Assembly (NCBI GenBank): GCA_025890175.1 | Contig: JANPYM010000009.1 | Coordinates: 1,675,782-1,739,781 of the forward strand | Direction of reading: 5' to 3' | Source: Ciborinia camelliae | Taxonomy: Eukaryota; Ascomycota; Leotiomycetes; Helotiales; Sclerotiniaceae | DNA: 64,000 nucleotides | Shown here: piece by piece, positions 61,719-64,000 of the stretch | How the letters are laid out: every line of letters starts with the position of its first letter | Numbering within the stretch: position 1 is the stretch's first letter | Notes under the pieces: model-generated | What the model was told of the DNA's origin: nothing | The model's database searches: none | Seen by the model: only the letters and a program-made list of their open reading frames with translations | Made by a program: the position numbers and the translations under genes

Positions 61719-63280
61719 ATGTCTGACTACTCATCTTCATCAGGGTTGGGAACGACAAAGTCGTCGAGGGAGGCTAAAGCAAAATCACCACATCGATATC
61801 GGATATGTGGAACGCCTGTTCGAACGGGCTGCAGGACTTGCAAGTAAGTGAAATTTGCGTTGGTGTTCTTGTGACTATTCCAACTCACCTTCATCAAAGA
61901 ATCCGCCGAGTCAAATGTGGAGAGGAGAAGCCATTTTGTAAGAGATGTACTTCCACCGGACGGCATTGTGATGGATATGAGATCATCACCGATCTGAAGA
62001 AACGGAATGGCACAAAGAAACAACTTTCCATACCAAGAGGTATGCAGTCTAATGCTCTCGAGGATACCCTAGAGCCGATTATGATAGATTTCTTCCGCAC
62101 CTATACAGCGCCAGAATTTGCGGGAGATTTTTCTACCGAATTCTGGGAGAGGAGGATCTTTCAAGCAGCTACCATCGAACCATCTATCCGTCATGGTATT
62201 CTCGCATTAGGTGCCATACATAGGAATTACACCGAAACCTATCAGCAACCCCAGGCAGTAGCTCAAAATCCAACACAGGCTTTCGCTTTCCGTCAGTACA
62301 CAAAGGCCATCAAGATATTGCGCGAATCGATAGTTCGCGAGCCCCACTCGCTGGACATGACATTAATCTCATGTATCTTATTCATCTGTTTTGATTGTCT
62401 GGTGGGTGATCATGCTGCAGCACTAGTTCATCTCAAATCCGGACTGAAGATCCTCGATGACATACACGCCACAAATGCTCCCTCATCAGTTGCCGCACAA
62501 TGCGCACGGGATTACTCCCCTTTGTTGTTAGTACTAGGAGGACAAATTGCCGCATTCATCAATCCCAAGGCCGGAGTCGACCGTGGAGCATTCTGGGCAG
62601 CGATGAAACGAGCAGGTTGCTCAACCTCTCAATTTACCCCTTTCCAATCCCTCGAAGAAGCTCGCTATTCCTTACGAACGCTCGGAGCAGATATACTGCA
62701 CGCGCGCCACACCAATTGGAACTACGTTACCGAAGAACTAGTTACGTGTGAATTCGGTCCCATGCTACGAAGTCATTACATGGCGTTAAAAAATTGGTCG
62801 AATCGTCTGAATGGCTTCATTGAAAGAACCTCTGACTATCCAAATACCGCTACAGCGCGCACCCCCAAAAGGCCCACGCGTATTCGCGGCGTTTCTATCC
62901 TCAAAGCCCACCACCTCCTGTGCTGCATGAACGCCACCGAACCACACACGCCCGGCTCGAAATTCAAAGAAATGCTCGATTTATCGGAAGCGCTCGTTGC
63001 TGAAGATAAAGAGTATTGGAGCTCGCAATCCATGCCGAGGTTTATGGTGGATACTGGCTTGATTGTTCCATTGGTGTATACAGCGGTTCGCAGCACAGAT
63101 ATCGAACACAAGAAGAGAGCGATTGAGATTTTGGCACAGGCACCTGGCAGGGAAGGGTTGTGGGATACTCAGTGTGCGATTAATATTGTAGAGGGGGAAT
63201 TGGCTGCTGCTGGGGGTCAGTATCCGAGGCTTCAGATACCGTTTTTTCATGATGAGGGGGAGGTGAGGATGAGAAAATGA
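61719..63280 (+). CDS. Zn2Cys6 fungal-type transcription factor
   Basis: Exons 61719-61843 and 61900-63280 (1506 nt, 501 aa), with a 56-nt intron inside the DNA-binding domain. The zinc cluster is perfect: Cys at 38, 41, 48, 55, 58 and 65 (CX2CX6CX6CX2CX6C), with the basic KIRRVKC between. The N-terminus is Ser/Lys-rich. From residue ~80 the regulatory domain follows (DFFRTYTAPEFAGDFSTEFW, GILALGAIHRNY, SCILFICFDCLVGDHAAALV, HLKSGLKIL), as in fungal-specific TF domain 2-type proteins. No target is apparent. Only the 3' end of the window follows, so a linked target cluster cannot be judged. Confidence 0.92.
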
Positions 63281-64000
63281 GAGAATGGGGAGGGGTTTTG
63301 TGTGTTAGTTTTGTAGGTTATAGAGTAGGTCTTTGTTTCTCGTATGATTTGATTTGGGCCGGTGGTTCGGGCGTTCAATAGGCCATATATATATTTTCTT
63401 TCATCGGCGTGACACTTATCATCGAATCTGACCATCTCAATTGAGAAGCATATATTGTTGTGTATATGGATGGAACGATTCAATAGTACATTTCCAAGGT
63501 TTCCCGAGCTTTCTTTGGGGGTGTATAAATATCTATATCAATATATTGTAAAATTTCACTTCAAATGTAAAGTCTAACCTTCTCATCTTCTCTTCTTCCG
63601 CTGTTCTATTAGCACGTCACAGAACCGATAATACATGACACAGTACCTACCCCCAAACTCCAGCCAAGCATTAAGCCCCCAAGCCTTCAATGCCATCAGT
63701 GTCATCGCCCCCAAAATCCAAATTTCCACAACATCATATCTTGGCAGTTGGCAGTTGGCAGTTGACACACGCTACTGTAGATCTAAAGCCTCAACAACGC
63801 AAAATAAAAATACAGCAGGATGGATTCTATTTTTATACATAGAAGCCTCATCTTTGAGATCTGTGCATCTACAAAGATCTTTGAAGATTCGTAAGATGCG
63901 AAGTTCCTAGGCTGCCACGATGACGGCCCGTTGGAATGGGTATTGTATTTCGATCTTGGTTCCTCTGGCTATTAAGCGTGACTTTAGAGTGTAACGTTGC
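63281..64000. other. Intergenic region at the window end
   Basis: No gene supported. A 7-bp repeat TTGGCAG occurs three times at about 63743-63764. Confidence 0.4.

Overview
This is a filamentous ascomycete nuclear contig. The genes have short GT..AG introns (about 50-140 nt) with CTAAC-type branch sites, and the base composition is fairly AT-rich. Protein features resemble Leotiomycetes, probably Sclerotiniaceae relatives of Botrytis or Sclerotinia. That placement is inferred from remembered protein features, not from a search. All intron-exon models below were built by eye from splice signals, frame continuity and family knowledge.

Layout. 1-1.1 kb: 3' exon of an MFS sugar transporter. 1.1-4.3 kb: a decayed region holding a broken gene with the active-site signature of a two-barrel RNA polymerase largest subunit. 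4.77 kb: an intron-containing tRNA, probably tRNA-His. 6.2-6.5 kb: a small coiled-coil ORF with a frameshift. 7.6-8.2 kb: minisatellite blocks. 10.2-12.0 kb: ERV25 (p24 cargo receptor) and U1-C snRNP protein, head to head. 17.9-19.4 kb: glutamine synthetase. 19.4-22.8 kb: a 1.72 kb sequence present twice around a 10-N gap, carrying a conserved unknown gene in each copy. This is almost certainly an unmerged contig overlap. 24.1-26.5 kb: SNF1/AMPK kinase. 28.2-30.3 kb: Mediator subunit 1. 31.1-33.3 kb: a large disordered unknown protein. 35.3-37.4 kb: a ten-exon amidase. 39.1-41.3 kb: a membrane-anchored carboxylesterase-like protein. 44.1-44.5 kb: a small secreted protein. 47.2-49.7 kb: two unknown conserved-looking genes, one with an RRM-like N-terminus. 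51.3-52.2 kb: a mosaic of a C2H2 zinc-finger fragment and an FAD-oxidase fragment. 53.3-53.9 kb: a RidA-family protein. 56.5-57.6 kb: a histidine-phosphatase-fold protein lacking one catalytic His. 58.7-59.5 kb: a four-TM MARVEL-like protein. 61.7-63.3 kb: a Zn2Cys6 transcription factor.

The intact genes are mostly housekeeping or regulatory: secretion, splicing, nitrogen assimilation, energy sensing and transcription. There is no sign of a metabolic cluster. Five frame breaks sit in A or G homopolymers. One of them differs between the two otherwise identical 1.72 kb copies, so at least some are probably sequencing errors. The best candidates for something undescribed are the RNA-polymerase-like relic, the 6-nt microexon of U1-C, and the FAD/C2H2 mosaic.
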